From: a bacterium
Lineage (GTDB): Bacteria > Electryoneota > Electryoneia > Electryoneales > Electryoneaceae
Assembly (NCBI GenBank): GCA_020444425.1
Contig: JAHLLB010000008.1
Span: 1-64,000, forward strand
Direction of reading: 5' to 3'
DNA length: 64,000 nt
Numbering within the stretch: the stretch's first letter is position 1; every line of letters starts with the position of its first letter. The position numbers and the translations under genes were made by a program. Below, piece after piece: positions 49,562-59,091 of the stretch. A model generated the notes under the pieces. It saw nothing but the letters and a program-made list of their open reading frames with translations. It had not been told where the DNA came from and did no database searches.

Positions 49562-51495
49562 TGCTGTCGTTGACACGCTTGAAGAAGCGGTCAAAATCGG
49601 ATTCGCATCGCAAACACCGGCGCAAGCACCGGTCCCGTTCGACGCAGCAGCAGATTCCGTCGCTGATCGTCGACGTGATGCAGAAAGATGCGCCGCAGAT
49701 CTGGTCGCTGATCGGTGTGATCCTGGTGACGGTGCAAGGCGTGACGATTCTCCAGCATCCATCGGAGGCAACTCCGTGGATGGGGATTGGTGTCGCAGCG
49801 TTGCTCGCCCTGGTTGGATTTGCCACGCGTACGCTGCCCGCGCCACGGCCGCACCCGGCGTTTCTGCCAGCCCTGCTGATCGTGCTCGGCATGCCGGTAA
49901 TGCGGATGTTGAGCGGCAAGCCGTTTATGGACGCGTTCACCGAACCGTTTGTCTACGGCATCATCCTGATCTGGATGTTCGCGTGGTTCATTCGTGCCCG
50001 ATGGGCGATTGGTGTGACTGCGCTGATTCTGGTGCTCGGGATTGAGTATTACGTGACCGTGCATCTGCCCGAGATGGAAACGGAATTTGTCCCGCTGTTT
50101 TCCCACGACAAGGGTATCGCATCCCTGCTGTATCACGGCGGCGTGCAATACCGGCTGCTGCTGTTGCTGGTGCTGATCAGCCTGATCGCCGTGTTGTCGC
50201 AGGCACGGGTGGAACGATCCCGCTGGGCGCAGCAAAGGTTCATGCGTTTCCTGATGTACACAACCGTGTTCCTCGGAACCGTTGCTCTGATCGGCGCGAT
50301 GGTGTTCCCGCAACAAGTGCCGGTGGACACGATTGCCCTGTTCAGCTTCAGCTTCGGGATCTCGATCGCCTCCCGTCAGCGCCTGATTTCAGAAGATCCG
50401 ACCCGTCACCCACCGAGCCAGTTGACTCCGGTGACGGGATTTGTCGAGGAAGGGCTGATCGGCACATCGGCAATCGTCGGCACAATCACCGGCGGCGGAC
50501 GGGTACGCACCGGCACACCGGAAAACCGGCGCAGCCGGTTCATTGACGCCAAAAGTGACGTCATCTATAATCCGTACACCTACACCGAACCCAACTGGGT
50601 GCCGGTGGTGCTGCACATGCACAGCAACCGCTGGGAAGGCAAGTTCAAACCCGAAGTGGTGGTGGATCATTTCCAGCGTCTCGGCGCGGGATCGGTGATC
50701 CTCACCGACCACAACCGGATCACGCGCGCAAAAAGTCCGTACCAGAACATTGACGCCTACGAACACGGCTGGGGTCCGCACAACCATCACATCCTCGTGC
50801 TCGGTGCGCACAAACGGCTGGTCGAAACCAACTTGTTCGGCGGCACCGTCCGTGACCGCGGCAAGGTGCTGGACCGGCTGCGCGGCGTCAGCGAGTTTAC
50901 CGTTCTCGCCCATCCGCGCAACAAAGGCGCGTGGCCGTCCGATGATGTCACCCGTCACGATTACGACGCCATCGAAGTGTTCAACCGCTCCATCGACAGC
51001 TACCGCCGCTGGGACGAAGCGCTCAGCTCCGGTTTGCTGGTGTGGGCAACCGCCGGCGATGATTGCCACGATATCCGCAGCCGGCACCAGACCGGCAAAC
51101 GCTTCCTGATGGCCGATCTCGGCGACCAGGCTCCGATCCCCGGCGAACCGGCGGACGGGCAACTGGTGCTGGAAGCGCTGAAGGCGGGACGGTTCGTCTC
51201 CGTGCGCCACATGAGCCGCAATGTCACCCGCGAAATCCCGCACCCGAACCTGCCGAAGGTGGAAGCATTCCAGTTCGACGGCGAAAACCTGCACATCCGA
51301 TTCAACAAGCGCGTGGACACACTCAAGATCTACGGCCCGTTCCGGACGAAAAAGGCGACATTGACCCGTGAAAGCGAAGTCAGCTTCGGACCGAAGGAAG
51401 GGGAAGGATTCGTGCGTGTGGTCGCTGAACACGGACCGTTCCTGATCGTGTTCAACCCGCTCGCGCGTGTCAGCGGTATCGAGTACGGGGTGTAG
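49561..51495 (+). CDS. Membrane-anchored PHP-domain phosphoesterase
   Basis: 644 residues. A basic N-terminus (RKHRRKHRSRS) is followed by about seven membrane helices (residues 48-285) and a cytosolic or periplasmic PHP domain (350-610). PHP metal-site residues are visible: HMHSN (H352, H354), LTDHN (D383, H384), AHPRNKG (H451) and GDDCHD (D500, D501, H503). The last 60 residues are a beta domain (KVEAFQFDGENLHIRF). Most PHP proteins are soluble or parts of polymerases; a multipass membrane anchor is unusual. The coupled start with the GT9 gene suggests a step in lipid- or glycan-phosphate metabolism. Confidence 0.85.
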   Translation: MLSLTRLKKRSKSDSHRKHRRKHRSRSTQQQIPSLIVDVMQKDAPQIWSLIGVILVTVQGVTILQHPSEATPWMGIGVAALLALVGFATRTLPAPRPHPAFLPALLIVLGMPVMRMLSGKPFMDAFTEPFVYGIILIWMFAWFIRARWAIGVTALILVLGIEYYVTVHLPEMETEFVPLFSHDKGIASLLYHGGVQYRLLLLLVLISLIAVLSQARVERSRWAQQRFMRFLMYTTVFLGTVALIGAMVFPQQVPVDTIALFSFSFGISIASRQRLISEDPTRHPPSQLTPVTGFVEEGLIGTSAIVGTITGGGRVRTGTPENRRSRFIDAKSDVIYNPYTYTEPNWVPVVLHMHSNRWEGKFKPEVVVDHFQRLGAGSVILTDHNRITRAKSPYQNIDAYEHGWGPHNHHILVLGAHKRLVETNLFGGTVRDRGKVLDRLRGVSEFTVLAHPRNKGAWPSDDVTRHDYDAIEVFNRSIDSYRRWDEALSSGLLVWATAGDDCHDIRSRHQTGKRFLMADLGDQAPIPGEPADGQLVLEALKAGRFVSVRHMSRNVTREIPHPNLPKVEAFQFDGENLHIRFNKRVDTLKIYGPFRTKKATLTRESEVSFGPKEGEGFVRVVAEHGPFLIVFNPLARVSGIEYGV

Positions 51496-51565
51496 TTTTG
51501 TGCCCCTGGTGGCTGCGCCAGCAGGGGGGACACACGCTTACAACGTAGATCAGACTCATTTAATC

Positions 51566-51634
51566 GGGGACACTTTGAGGACAAAGTGTCCCCGGTTGCA
51601 TCGTATTTGGGGATACCCGCACGCGGGTGTCCCC
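51566..51634. repeat. Two GGGGACA-type palindromes
   Basis: 51566-51593 is GGGGACACTTTG against CAAAGTGTCCCC (AGGA loop). 51609-51634 is GGGGATACCC against GGGTGTCCCC (one mismatch). Both belong to the family seen at 10236, 30246 and 52341. An unpaired GGGGGACACAC lies at about 51527. Confidence 0.8.
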
Positions 51635-51643
51635 GTTTCAATT

Positions 51644-51681
51644 GGTAGAAAAGAAGAACGCCCGGTGGCTCATCCGGGCGT
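51644..51681 (-). terminator. Reverse-strand terminator of the 41-residue membrane protein gene
   Basis: ACGCCCGG/CCGGGCGT stem with an eight-base loop, followed on the reverse strand by a T-rich tract (TCTTCTTTTCTAC). It lies 46 bases past the stop at 51727. Confidence 0.75.
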
Positions 51682-51726
51682 CTCTGGGGATAGTAGAGGT
51701 CGTCATGCGTGCGACTTCATCACACT

Positions 51727-51852
51727 CTATTCGGGAATCGGGACATCGGCGCGCTTCATGCCGCCCTTGTGCGTGTAGAAGAACGTACCAATGAACAGCA
51801 CCGCACCAACGACGCCCATCGAACCGATCAGAATCAACAATACGTTTTCCAT
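51727..51852 (-). CDS. Tiny single-helix membrane protein (41 aa)
   Basis: The frame starts MENVLLILIGSMGVVGAV, is hydrophobic to about residue 26, then has a basic KGGMKR turn and a short DVPIPE tail. A near-perfect GAGGAGG lies five bases before the ATG (51852), and a terminator follows. The MG-VVGAVLF pattern and the GG turn resemble the 47-residue gene at 15777-15920, suggesting paralogues far apart in the genome. Probably an inner-membrane regulatory or subunit-stabilising peptide; the partner is unknown. Confidence 0.65.
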   Translation of the reverse strand: MENVLLILIGSMGVVGAVLFIGTFFYTHKGGMKRADVPIPE

Positions 51853-52505
51853 CTCATCCTCCTCGCCCGCTTGGGCATGTTTGCGTTGTTTCAACCCTCG
51901 CGGGATACGATACGTTTTGAGCGACCCCCATCGCTGTGTTTTGCATCACCCAGTGACGCCCATCACACTGGTTTTCCAGCGGTTTAGCCTGAGCAAGGCC
52001 TGAAAACCGCCTGTGGATTCGCTTCCCGGCAAATCCGAGTTTGAGAGGCCTGTGGACGCTTTTTACTCGAGATCACAGCGTCCAGACGGCGATTCAAACA
52101 AGATGCGTGGAATTACGAATTTGGAGATTGAACATTCTCTGAAACTTTCCGCTGGGCGATACGGCGGAGGTTGACCCCGTGACCGGGATCACCAGGAATT
52201 CAACCTGTCTGATGCCCGCGGAAGCTTGGCTGCCGTGGATACACAACACCTGATTGATCAGGATTCGGTTGATCCGCGTCGGCAAGCGGACACGGGCACA
52301 TCGGGCTGGGCTAGTGGATGAAGTCGGCAGCAAAGAAAACGGGGACACATTCGCTCGGAACATGTCCCCGTGGATTGTACTGTCTGTCCCCGTCTCAAGA
52401 TTCGAGATCTGAGACGAAGACCTCATTGAACGTTTCGGGACTCAAGATCAAGCCACAAGACCAGAAACTCGCGTCTCACGTCTCACACTCTCACGTCCCA
52501 AGACG
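51853..52505. other. Intergenic region with a GGGGACA element and GTCTC repeats
   Basis: About 650 bp. It contains the promoter side of the 41-residue gene, a GGGGACA...TGTCCCC inverted repeat at 52341-52369, and a low-complexity run of TCTCA/GTCTCAC words (52395-52500) before the sorted-protein gene end. The remaining sequence shows no gene I can support on either strand. Confidence 0.6.
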
Positions 52506-55016
52506 TTACTTCATCAGCATGATCTTCTGCACCGCGTTGAAGGCAGGCGCTTCCATGCGGACAAAGTAGACGCCACTGGACAACGCTGCCGCGTTGAAGG
52601 TCGCGTTGTACGTGCCCGGCTGGAACTGACGATCCGCGAGACGTGCGACTTCCTGGCCCATCACATTGTAGACCACGAGGCTGACGTTGCTCGCCGACGC
52701 CACGTTGAAGCTGATCGTGGTGGACGGGTTGAACGGGTTCGGGTAGGCCTGGCCAAGTGCGAACTCGGTCGGGATACCGGTTTCCGTCAACTCCTCAGCG
52801 CTCGCCGGATCCTGGTACATGGTGACGGTGATGTGGTGACCGTTGTCCATGTCGTAGGTGCCGGAATTGGCGTTGTCCATGTTCTGGAACTGGTACGGCT
52901 GCCACGGATCGTAGGCGGCGGTCTGGTCGATGAACGGCTGGTAATACTCACCATTCGGACCTTCCTGCGTAACCACGGCCTGCACGTAGAAGCTGCCGGT
53001 CAGATCCTGCAACTGGGCGACGTCGCTGACGTCAAAGTTGACGAGGTAGGCTCCGGTATCACCCTGATTTACACCGCTGAAGATGTAGTCACCCGACCAG
53101 ATCAGCGCGCCAGGTGTCGCACCGCCTTGATAGACCTTGAAGGTCATCTGCGGATCCGCCGGAGCACCGCCTGCGGCGCTGTGGAAGGTTACCCACGTGT
53201 TGATGTACTGGAGATCCCAGTTGTCGAAGTAGTTGCTGAACAGGCTGCCGTTGGCTTCCGCCGGATCGATGTGCACCAGCGGGCCGTTATCCTGCGACGG
53301 AACCGACACGAGGCCGTTGGTCACACGCGTGTCCATACCGACTTCGTACATGCCCTCCGCGAGAATGTCGATCTGCGCGGTGGAGTTGTCGTTCTCGGCG
53401 ACTTCGTCGCTGGCCAGCGTGTGGTACGCATCAACGGTGATCGCACCTTCGGTTTCCGGCACGAGATAGCCTTCGTGCTCGGCGTCGGTCGGGTCGTTGA
53501 TCGACAGCTGCATCGTTTCGCCGGCGCCCAGCGTGTACGGACCGGCCGGGAAGAGCGGATAGACGAGACCGCCGTAGCTCCACACACCGTTGAAACCGGT
53601 TTCTTCGTTCGGACCGTTGTTGGTCAGGTACACCTTGCCGTAATTGGCGACGCCAACAGTGGTCGGGTACGGCATGACCAGGTGCGTCTCGAGGTCATGC
53701 TGCAGCGAGTTCTTCACGATGAACAGATCGTCGATCGTGTGATGGGTCATCGTGCGTTCCGCGGCCGGGGCCGTAAAGTAGAGGCGCAAACGGACACCTT
53801 CTTCACCGGCGAGATACGACAGGTCCCAGTCGTAGGTGAAGCCGGACAGGGAGAACTGTTCCCACACGGAACCGTTGCCGCCGACGTAGAGAAAGTTCCC
53901 GGTGGTTGCCGGCGATACCCAGGCACCCGTCTGCGGATCGAAGACTTCCGGACGCCAGGCCAGCTCTTCCGGGAAGTTGTTGGTGTATTCAATGTCGCTG
54001 TTGAAGTAGCAGTCAAGCCACAGAGTTTCGCCCGGGCCGACCTCCGGCATCGTAAATTCCGGACCTTCGAGGTAGTGGTTGAATGCGGTGTCGGCATCCT
54101 GCAACACACCCGCGATGTGGGATTCGGACGGCGGATTGGCATAGGAGCCACTCGCTTCCGCGATTTCCCACTGGTACGGGAGTACATCCTGGCCCGCCGC
54201 AGCCGCACCGGTCATGAAGATCGGGTCGCCACCGATGTTGTTGCCGTCGGCGTCATCCGCCCAGATCGTGCTGCCATCGGCGTCGAGCACGATATCATCA
54301 ACCTGGAAACCGAACATCAGCGGGTTGGACACCGAGTTGTACGCACCATCCGAGCTGAAGCTGAACACGACGTGGACATAGTCCCACCCCGCATACGAGC
54401 TCAGGTCGAACGAAGCAGCCTGGTAAGACGTGTTGAACGGCTCATCTCCTTCGCCCGCCCAACCGGGATACACACCGGTACCAAACCAGGGATCAAACGT
54501 CTGGAGGTCGGTTTCCGTGTACGCCGGGGACGTTGGCGTTGCGATTTCGTACGTCAGGTTGTCCGGGTCGTCACCATACAGAACCCAGACATTCGCGCCA
54601 TCCCAGTTCCCGTCTTCGATGTAGGCTCGGAAATTGAACTCAAGGCTGGCCGTCGTAACACCCGAAAAGTCGAGTGCCGGGGTCATCATGAACTGAAGCC
54701 AATCGTCGTTGTAGCCGCCGAAAGTCGGATCACCAAACGTCGGGTCAAAGCAGCGCCACGCGTTGCTGCCGGAGTTCGGCATCCAATCGTCCGTCTGCCA
54801 GAACACATCCTGGACGTCCGGGCTGGTCTGAACCCAATCGCTGACATCACCTTCGAAGTCTTCCATGTAAACGACTTCGTCGAGTTCGTTGGTCGTAATC
54901 TGTGAATTGTCCTTCGCCATCTCTGTCCGGTGCTGTGCCACCGGCGTCACGGCGAACGCTGTCCCCGTAACGAATACGAGAGCCAGTGCAAGTGTGAACC
55001 ATGCTCGTGTACTCAT
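52506..55016 (-). CDS. Secreted jellyroll-type protein with type IX sorting domain
   Basis: 836 residues from ATG 55016 (GGAGGAAGTAC upstream). Signal peptide to about residue 22 (GTAFA). The first mature domain is a MAM/jellyroll-like module (YMEDFEGDVSDWV, DDWLQFMMTPALDFSG, LEFNFRAY), a second segment repeats this theme (PEELAWRPEVFDPQTGAW), then CARDB-like and beta domains, and a C-terminal sorting domain (GQAYPNPFNPSTTISF, YNVMGQEVARL, GVYFVRMEAPAF, IMLMK). Probably a large surface adhesin or binding protein; there is no catalytic motif. The other two sorted proteins here share only the sorting domain. Confidence 0.88.
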   Translation of the reverse strand: MSTRAWFTLALALVFVTGTAFAVTPVAQHRTEMAKDNSQITTNELDEVVYMEDFEGDVSDWVQTSPDVQDVFWQTDDWMPNSGSNAWRCFDPTFGDPTFGGYNDDWLQFMMTPALDFSGVTTASLEFNFRAYIEDGNWDGANVWVLYGDDPDNLTYEIATPTSPAYTETDLQTFDPWFGTGVYPGWAGEGDEPFNTSYQAASFDLSSYAGWDYVHVVFSFSSDGAYNSVSNPLMFGFQVDDIVLDADGSTIWADDADGNNIGGDPIFMTGAAAAGQDVLPYQWEIAEASGSYANPPSESHIAGVLQDADTAFNHYLEGPEFTMPEVGPGETLWLDCYFNSDIEYTNNFPEELAWRPEVFDPQTGAWVSPATTGNFLYVGGNGSVWEQFSLSGFTYDWDLSYLAGEEGVRLRLYFTAPAAERTMTHHTIDDLFIVKNSLQHDLETHLVMPYPTTVGVANYGKVYLTNNGPNEETGFNGVWSYGGLVYPLFPAGPYTLGAGETMQLSINDPTDAEHEGYLVPETEGAITVDAYHTLASDEVAENDNSTAQIDILAEGMYEVGMDTRVTNGLVSVPSQDNGPLVHIDPAEANGSLFSNYFDNWDLQYINTWVTFHSAAGGAPADPQMTFKVYQGGATPGALIWSGDYIFSGVNQGDTGAYLVNFDVSDVAQLQDLTGSFYVQAVVTQEGPNGEYYQPFIDQTAAYDPWQPYQFQNMDNANSGTYDMDNGHHITVTMYQDPASAEELTETGIPTEFALGQAYPNPFNPSTTISFNVASASNVSLVVYNVMGQEVARLADRQFQPGTYNATFNAAALSSGVYFVRMEAPAFNAVQKIMLMK

Positions 55017-55223
55017 GTACTTCCTCCTTAGACCAAACTACGTGTATCGTTTCGTGCGATGAACCCATGCTACTACGTAGTAACAAGGCTGAGTGTCAAA
55101 ATCATAAGAATAACTTAACTTGTCTCTCAGGGAGGTGCAAGCGCGACTGGATTCGTGCTCTTACCTTGCTCCCCAATCTTGAAACGTGCTTGTGACACAC
55201 GGACCAACGTTCGAGATTCAGGC

Positions 55224-55970
55224 ATGGAAACCTCCCCCGAAAATCGAGTGCTGATCATCGCGGATGCGCATGTTCCGTTGGATGGGCGTCCAGGCGCGGA
55301 CGCCGAGTTGGCACGGATGACCCAATTGATCGAGCGTTACCGGGATACGCTCGGCATGCTGGTGCTACTCGGTGACACGTTCGACTTCTGGTTCGAGTGG
55401 GTACACGTTGTTCCCAAGCGAGCGTTCCCGTTTCTGTCTCTTTTACACGATCTGACGCGCTCCGGGATCCCGGTGCATATTTTTGCGGGGAACCATGACT
55501 TTAAATTAGGCCGGTTTTTGCGCAAGTACGTTGGCGCGGAGACACACCTGGATGAGTGGGTCGTCACCCTGGATGGCCGCCGCTATTACTTCCACCACGG
55601 AGACGGGTTCGCGGAGAGCGACCGGAACTATCGGCGCATGAAAGCCGTGTTCCGGAACAGGGTGGTGCAAAGGTTGTTCGGCAGCGTGGTCCATCCCGAT
55701 CTCGCGATGCAAATTGGCAAATGGGCCAGCGCACTGGGTGGCGACAAGAACCACACGGATGAGGGCGAATTGCCGGTACGCAAGGAATACCGGTCAACCG
55801 CACGCGCCATCTTGCGAAACGGTCACGATGTGGTCGTGATCGGACACATCCACCAGATGTTTCTCGAAGACATCGACGGTGGCTTTTTCTTCAACCCGGG
55901 GCCGTACATGGAAGAAAGCCGCTACGGCCTGATTGAAGGTGGACTGCCGCGATCCGAGGTAGACGAATGA
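55224..55970 (+). CDS. lpxH: UDP-2,3-diacylglucosamine pyrophosphohydrolase (LpxH family)
   Basis: 248 residues from ATG 55224. Calcineurin-like phosphoesterase motifs in order: IIADAH (D14, H16), LLGDTFDFW (D51), AGNHDF (N90-D92), HHGDG and GHIHQ. The long insert between the last two is typical of LpxH. It cleaves UDP-2,3-diacylglucosamine to lipid X in lipid A synthesis, at the inner face of the inner membrane. Its stop overlaps the PBP gene start (ATGA), pairing lipid A and peptidoglycan synthesis in one operon. Confidence 0.88.
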   Translation: METSPENRVLIIADAHVPLDGRPGADAELARMTQLIERYRDTLGMLVLLGDTFDFWFEWVHVVPKRAFPFLSLLHDLTRSGIPVHIFAGNHDFKLGRFLRKYVGAETHLDEWVVTLDGRRYYFHHGDGFAESDRNYRRMKAVFRNRVVQRLFGSVVHPDLAMQIGKWASALGGDKNHTDEGELPVRKEYRSTARAILRNGHDVVVIGHIHQMFLEDIDGGFFFNPGPYMEESRYGLIEGGLPRSEVDE

Positions 55971-58243
55971 GCCGTGCTGAGGGACGAGATCCACGCAAGC
56001 CGCGGGATGCGGCACCTCCGAAAAAGAAATCCTCGAGCAACATTCTGCGCAAATTTCTGCTGCATATCCGAAACGCGTCCTTCAAACGGGTAGCGATCTA
56101 CGGGCTCTCCGTCGCGTTCGCCGGGTTGATCGTCCTGCTGCTCATCCTTCGCGCCTTTTCCACCGACCTGCCCAGCCTGCAACAGCTCGAAACGTACGAG
56201 CCGCGGCTGGTGACCAAAGTGCTCGACCACGATGGCCGGCCGCTGAAGGAGTTTTACACCGAACGGCGCGTCGTCGTGCCGCTCGACTCGCTCTCGCCGT
56301 ACCTCGTGGACGCCGTACTCGCAACCGAGGACCAGCGTTTCTACAAGCACTGGGGTGTGGACCCGCTCGGGATTCTGCGCGCGGCGCTGGTCAACTTGAG
56401 CAGCATGTCCACCGAGCAAGGTGCGTCCACCCTGACCCAGCAGCTGTCGCGCAACCTTTACCTGCACCTGCGGCAGACGTGGGAACGGAAAATCCGTGAA
56501 GCGATTACCGCTGTGCAGATCGAGCGCACGTACGCCAAGGACGAAATCCTCACGATGTACTTCACGCAGATGTACTTCGGGCATGGGGCGTACGGTGCGG
56601 AGGCGGCGGCACGGTTGTACTTCAACAAGTCTGCCAGCGAACTGAACCTGCCGGAAGCGGCGTTGATTGTAGGACTGCTGAAGGCACCGAACAATTACAC
56701 CCCACTGCGCTACCCGGATAAGGCGAAGCAGCGGCGGAATGTGGTGCTCTCGATGATGCGCGACGCCGGTTACATCGACGACGCGACGTACCGCGCGGCG
56801 TCCACTGGCGAGATCGAGCTCGGTGAAGCGAGCGAAAATCAACTCGGTACCGGGCCGCACTTTACCGAATGGGTGCGGCGTCAACTGGAAGAAATGGAGC
56901 CGAAGTACGGGTTCGATTACTACCGGGATGGGCTGACCGTTCACACCACGCTGGATTCGACGCTGCAACGGCTGGCCGAAGCGGCGGTAGACTCGCACCT
57001 GGTGCAATGGCAGGCAACCTTCGAAGCTACCCGGGCACGGGGGTATGTACACGATCACCTCACCGCACAAAACCGGGACTCGTTGCTCGCGGGCGGTTTC
57101 GCCGAGCGGCATCCGAATTTGGACAGCCTGCTGTTTGACGAAGCGCTGACCGATTCGGCGAAGACGCTGGCGTCACGAGCGATGCGGGACAGCGCAGTAG
57201 TTGATTCGATCATTAACGAACGCTTCCAGGTGCAGGTCGCGCTGGTGTCGATGGACCCGAGAAACGGGGATGTGCTGGCGATGATCGGCGGACGCGATTT
57301 CCGGGAGTCGAAGTACAACCGGGCGGTGCAGGCGTCGCGTCAACCGGGCTCGGTGTTCAAACCGTTTGTGTACGCAACCGCTATCGACAACGGTATATAC
57401 GGCAACCATCGCGTGCTGAACATGGTGCAGCCGGTGCTGCTGGACGACGGCACCTGGTGGCGGCCGGAGAATTACGACATCACCAACCGTGGCGAATATG
57501 TCACCATGCGCGAGGCGCTGAAGAAGTCGCTGAACAACGTGACCGTGCGCATGGTCGCGGGGGACGAACGCGTCATCCCAATTAAAGCGGTGATCCAGAC
57601 CGCGCACCGGATGGGCATCCGCACCGAACTGCAGCCGTATCCGTCCGTGGCGCTTGGCGCGAACGATGTCATTCCCCTGGACGTGGTTACGGCGTACGGC
57701 GTCTTCGCGACTGGCGGGACACGGGTCAGTCCCCGGGCGATCACCCGAATCGACGATAAGAATGGCCAGGAGATCCTCCACGTGCCGGTGGAACGGGATG
57801 CCGTGCTCAGCGAAGAAACCGCCGCGATCATGACCAACATGCTGGAAGATGTGATCAATCGCGGCACCGGTGGATCGGCACGCTGGAAGTACGGCTTCTA
57901 CGCACCGGCCGGTGGCAAAACCGGCACCACGAACAACTTCAACAACGCATGGTTTGCCGGCTTCACGCCGTACCTGGTCACCGTGGTCTGGGTTGGATTC
58001 GACGACCCGAAGGTCAGCCTCGGACCGGGACAGGCGGGGTCGGTGGCGGCATTGCCGATCTGGGCGCGGTACATGAAATGGGCATACGAGGCAAAGCAGT
58101 ATCCGTACGATGATTTCGAACTGCCGGTAGGTGTGGTCGAGGTGCAGATCGACCGGGAAACCGGCATGCGCGCCGGTCCGCTCAGCGCTGATGTCTACAC
58201 CGAACTGTTCCGCCGTGGCGACGAACCCCCGATGGGAAGGTGA
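55967..58243 (+). CDS. mrcA: Penicillin-binding protein 1A (bifunctional transglycosylase/transpeptidase)
   Basis: 758 residues. A cytosolic basic tail, one membrane helix (about 42-62), a GT51 transglycosylase domain (E121 in ATEDQRFYKHWGVDP, then GASTLTQQLSRNLYL) and a transpeptidase domain with S462-x-x-K465 (GSVFKP), S521-x-N523 and K651-T-G. It polymerises and cross-links peptidoglycan in the periplasm. The last 23 codons are repeated with synonymous changes at 59165-59238, beyond a transposase gene. ATGA overlap with lpxH. Confidence 0.95.
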   Translation: MSRAEGRDPRKPRDAAPPKKKSSSNILRKFLLHIRNASFKRVAIYGLSVAFAGLIVLLLILRAFSTDLPSLQQLETYEPRLVTKVLDHDGRPLKEFYTERRVVVPLDSLSPYLVDAVLATEDQRFYKHWGVDPLGILRAALVNLSSMSTEQGASTLTQQLSRNLYLHLRQTWERKIREAITAVQIERTYAKDEILTMYFTQMYFGHGAYGAEAAARLYFNKSASELNLPEAALIVGLLKAPNNYTPLRYPDKAKQRRNVVLSMMRDAGYIDDATYRAASTGEIELGEASENQLGTGPHFTEWVRRQLEEMEPKYGFDYYRDGLTVHTTLDSTLQRLAEAAVDSHLVQWQATFEATRARGYVHDHLTAQNRDSLLAGGFAERHPNLDSLLFDEALTDSAKTLASRAMRDSAVVDSIINERFQVQVALVSMDPRNGDVLAMIGGRDFRESKYNRAVQASRQPGSVFKPFVYATAIDNGIYGNHRVLNMVQPVLLDDGTWWRPENYDITNRGEYVTMREALKKSLNNVTVRMVAGDERVIPIKAVIQTAHRMGIRTELQPYPSVALGANDVIPLDVVTAYGVFATGGTRVSPRAITRIDDKNGQEILHVPVERDAVLSEETAAIMTNMLEDVINRGTGGSARWKYGFYAPAGGKTGTTNNFNNAWFAGFTPYLVTVVWVGFDDPKVSLGPGQAGSVAALPIWARYMKWAYEAKQYPYDDFELPVGVVEVQIDRETGMRAGPLSADVYTELFRRGDEPPMGR

Positions 58244-58374
58244 CGTCGTTATAGCCCGATGGGGGGTGAAATCGTGGTGTAGTATAATACTCTGGAATGG
58301 AGCTCAAACTTGCGTCCGACCAATGAGATTCGGACAGTTTCTGTATGAAATGGTGCCTAACAGGATAGAATTGC

Positions 58375-58446
58375 CCTCGGGCTTTAGCCCGGGATACTCG
58401 GAGTTTGATCACCCACAAGTGCCACGTCCTCGGACTTTAGTCCGGG
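58375..58446. repeat. REP-like palindromes upstream of the transposase
   Basis: 58375-58393 CC-TCGGGCT-tt-AGCCCGGG and 58428-58446 CC-TCGGACT-tt-AGTCCGGG. Both read GCC(C)/CGTCC then palindrome then GGGA(A)T, the same frame as the GACAT palindromes elsewhere but with a different core. Downstream of the gene two copies of the first lie in inverse orientation. Confidence 0.85.
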
Positions 58447-58462
58447 AATCGGGAACAAAAAC

Positions 58463-59002
58463 ATGAGTAATTACACCACCTCAACCGAACAATACCATAC
58501 AACTCAATTCCTGACATTCTCCACCCAGAAAAAGATCCCCCTGTTCAACGATCTCCGTTTGTGCCAACTGTTTGTCGATAACCTGGACGAACAGCGCAAG
58601 AAACTGCGTTTTCTCCTCTACGCGTTCGTCGTTATGCCGGATCATGTTCATCTCTTGATTTGGTCTCCGGAAACCATTTTATCACGTGTATTGCAAGGTA
58701 TCAAAGGGAGTTTCAGTAGAAAAGCTTTGGAAGTTATTCGCCAAAATGACTCAACACTATACGAGCTGCTTCGAATACGCAGTGGTCGACAGGCGAATCA
58801 TCGATTCTGGTTGGAACACGCGGGAACGTGCAAACCGGTACCAACCCTGGAGAAGTTTTTGAAGGGAGTTGAGTACATCCATGAAAACCCTGTGAAGAAT
58901 GGTTTTGTGGAGAATCCGATTTTCTACAAATGGTCCAGCGCCAAGTTTTGGTTGAAAGGGACTCCTCAACCGTTAAAGATGGATGTTCCTGATTGGATGT
59001 GA
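58463..59002 (+). CDS. REP-associated tyrosine transposase (RAYT, Y1_Tnp superfamily)
   Basis: 179 residues, normal for the family. HUH metal motif at H61/H63 (MPDHVHLLI), the catalytic Tyr in VEYIHENPVKNGFV (Y138), and a C-terminal WSSAKFW block shared by RAYT proteins. They cut and process REP-type single-stranded hairpins but usually do not move their own gene. Its composition is AT-richer than its neighbours, a sign of transfer. Two REP-like palindromes lie upstream and two inverted ones downstream. It is inserted just after mrcA, with a repeat of that gene's end past the element. Confidence that it is expressed is lower than that it is a RAYT. Confidence 0.93.
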   Translation: MSNYTTSTEQYHTTQFLTFSTQKKIPLFNDLRLCQLFVDNLDEQRKKLRFLLYAFVVMPDHVHLLIWSPETILSRVLQGIKGSFSRKALEVIRQNDSTLYELLRIRSGRQANHRFWLEHAGTCKPVPTLEKFLKGVEYIHENPVKNGFVENPIFYKWSSAKFWLKGTPQPLKMDVPDWM

Positions 59003-59017
59003 GTGAATGAGGCTCAT

Positions 59018-59091
59018 CCCGGGCTGAAGCCCGAGGGCATGGGTACGGTGGTGACTTGGACGGTGGCTGATCCCGGGCTGAAGCCCGAGGG
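59018..59091. repeat. REP-like palindromes downstream of the transposase
   Basis: Two near-identical copies, 59018-59037 and 59072-59091, CCCGGGCT-ga-AGCCCGAGG followed by GCAT, inverted relative to those at 58375-58446. They are separated by 34 bp. This head-to-head placement around the gene is the usual REPtron layout. Confidence 0.85.

Noticed and set aside
52833-54905. 690-codon forward frame opposite the second sorted protein
   Set aside because: Same antisense artefact of biased codon use in a high-GC gene.
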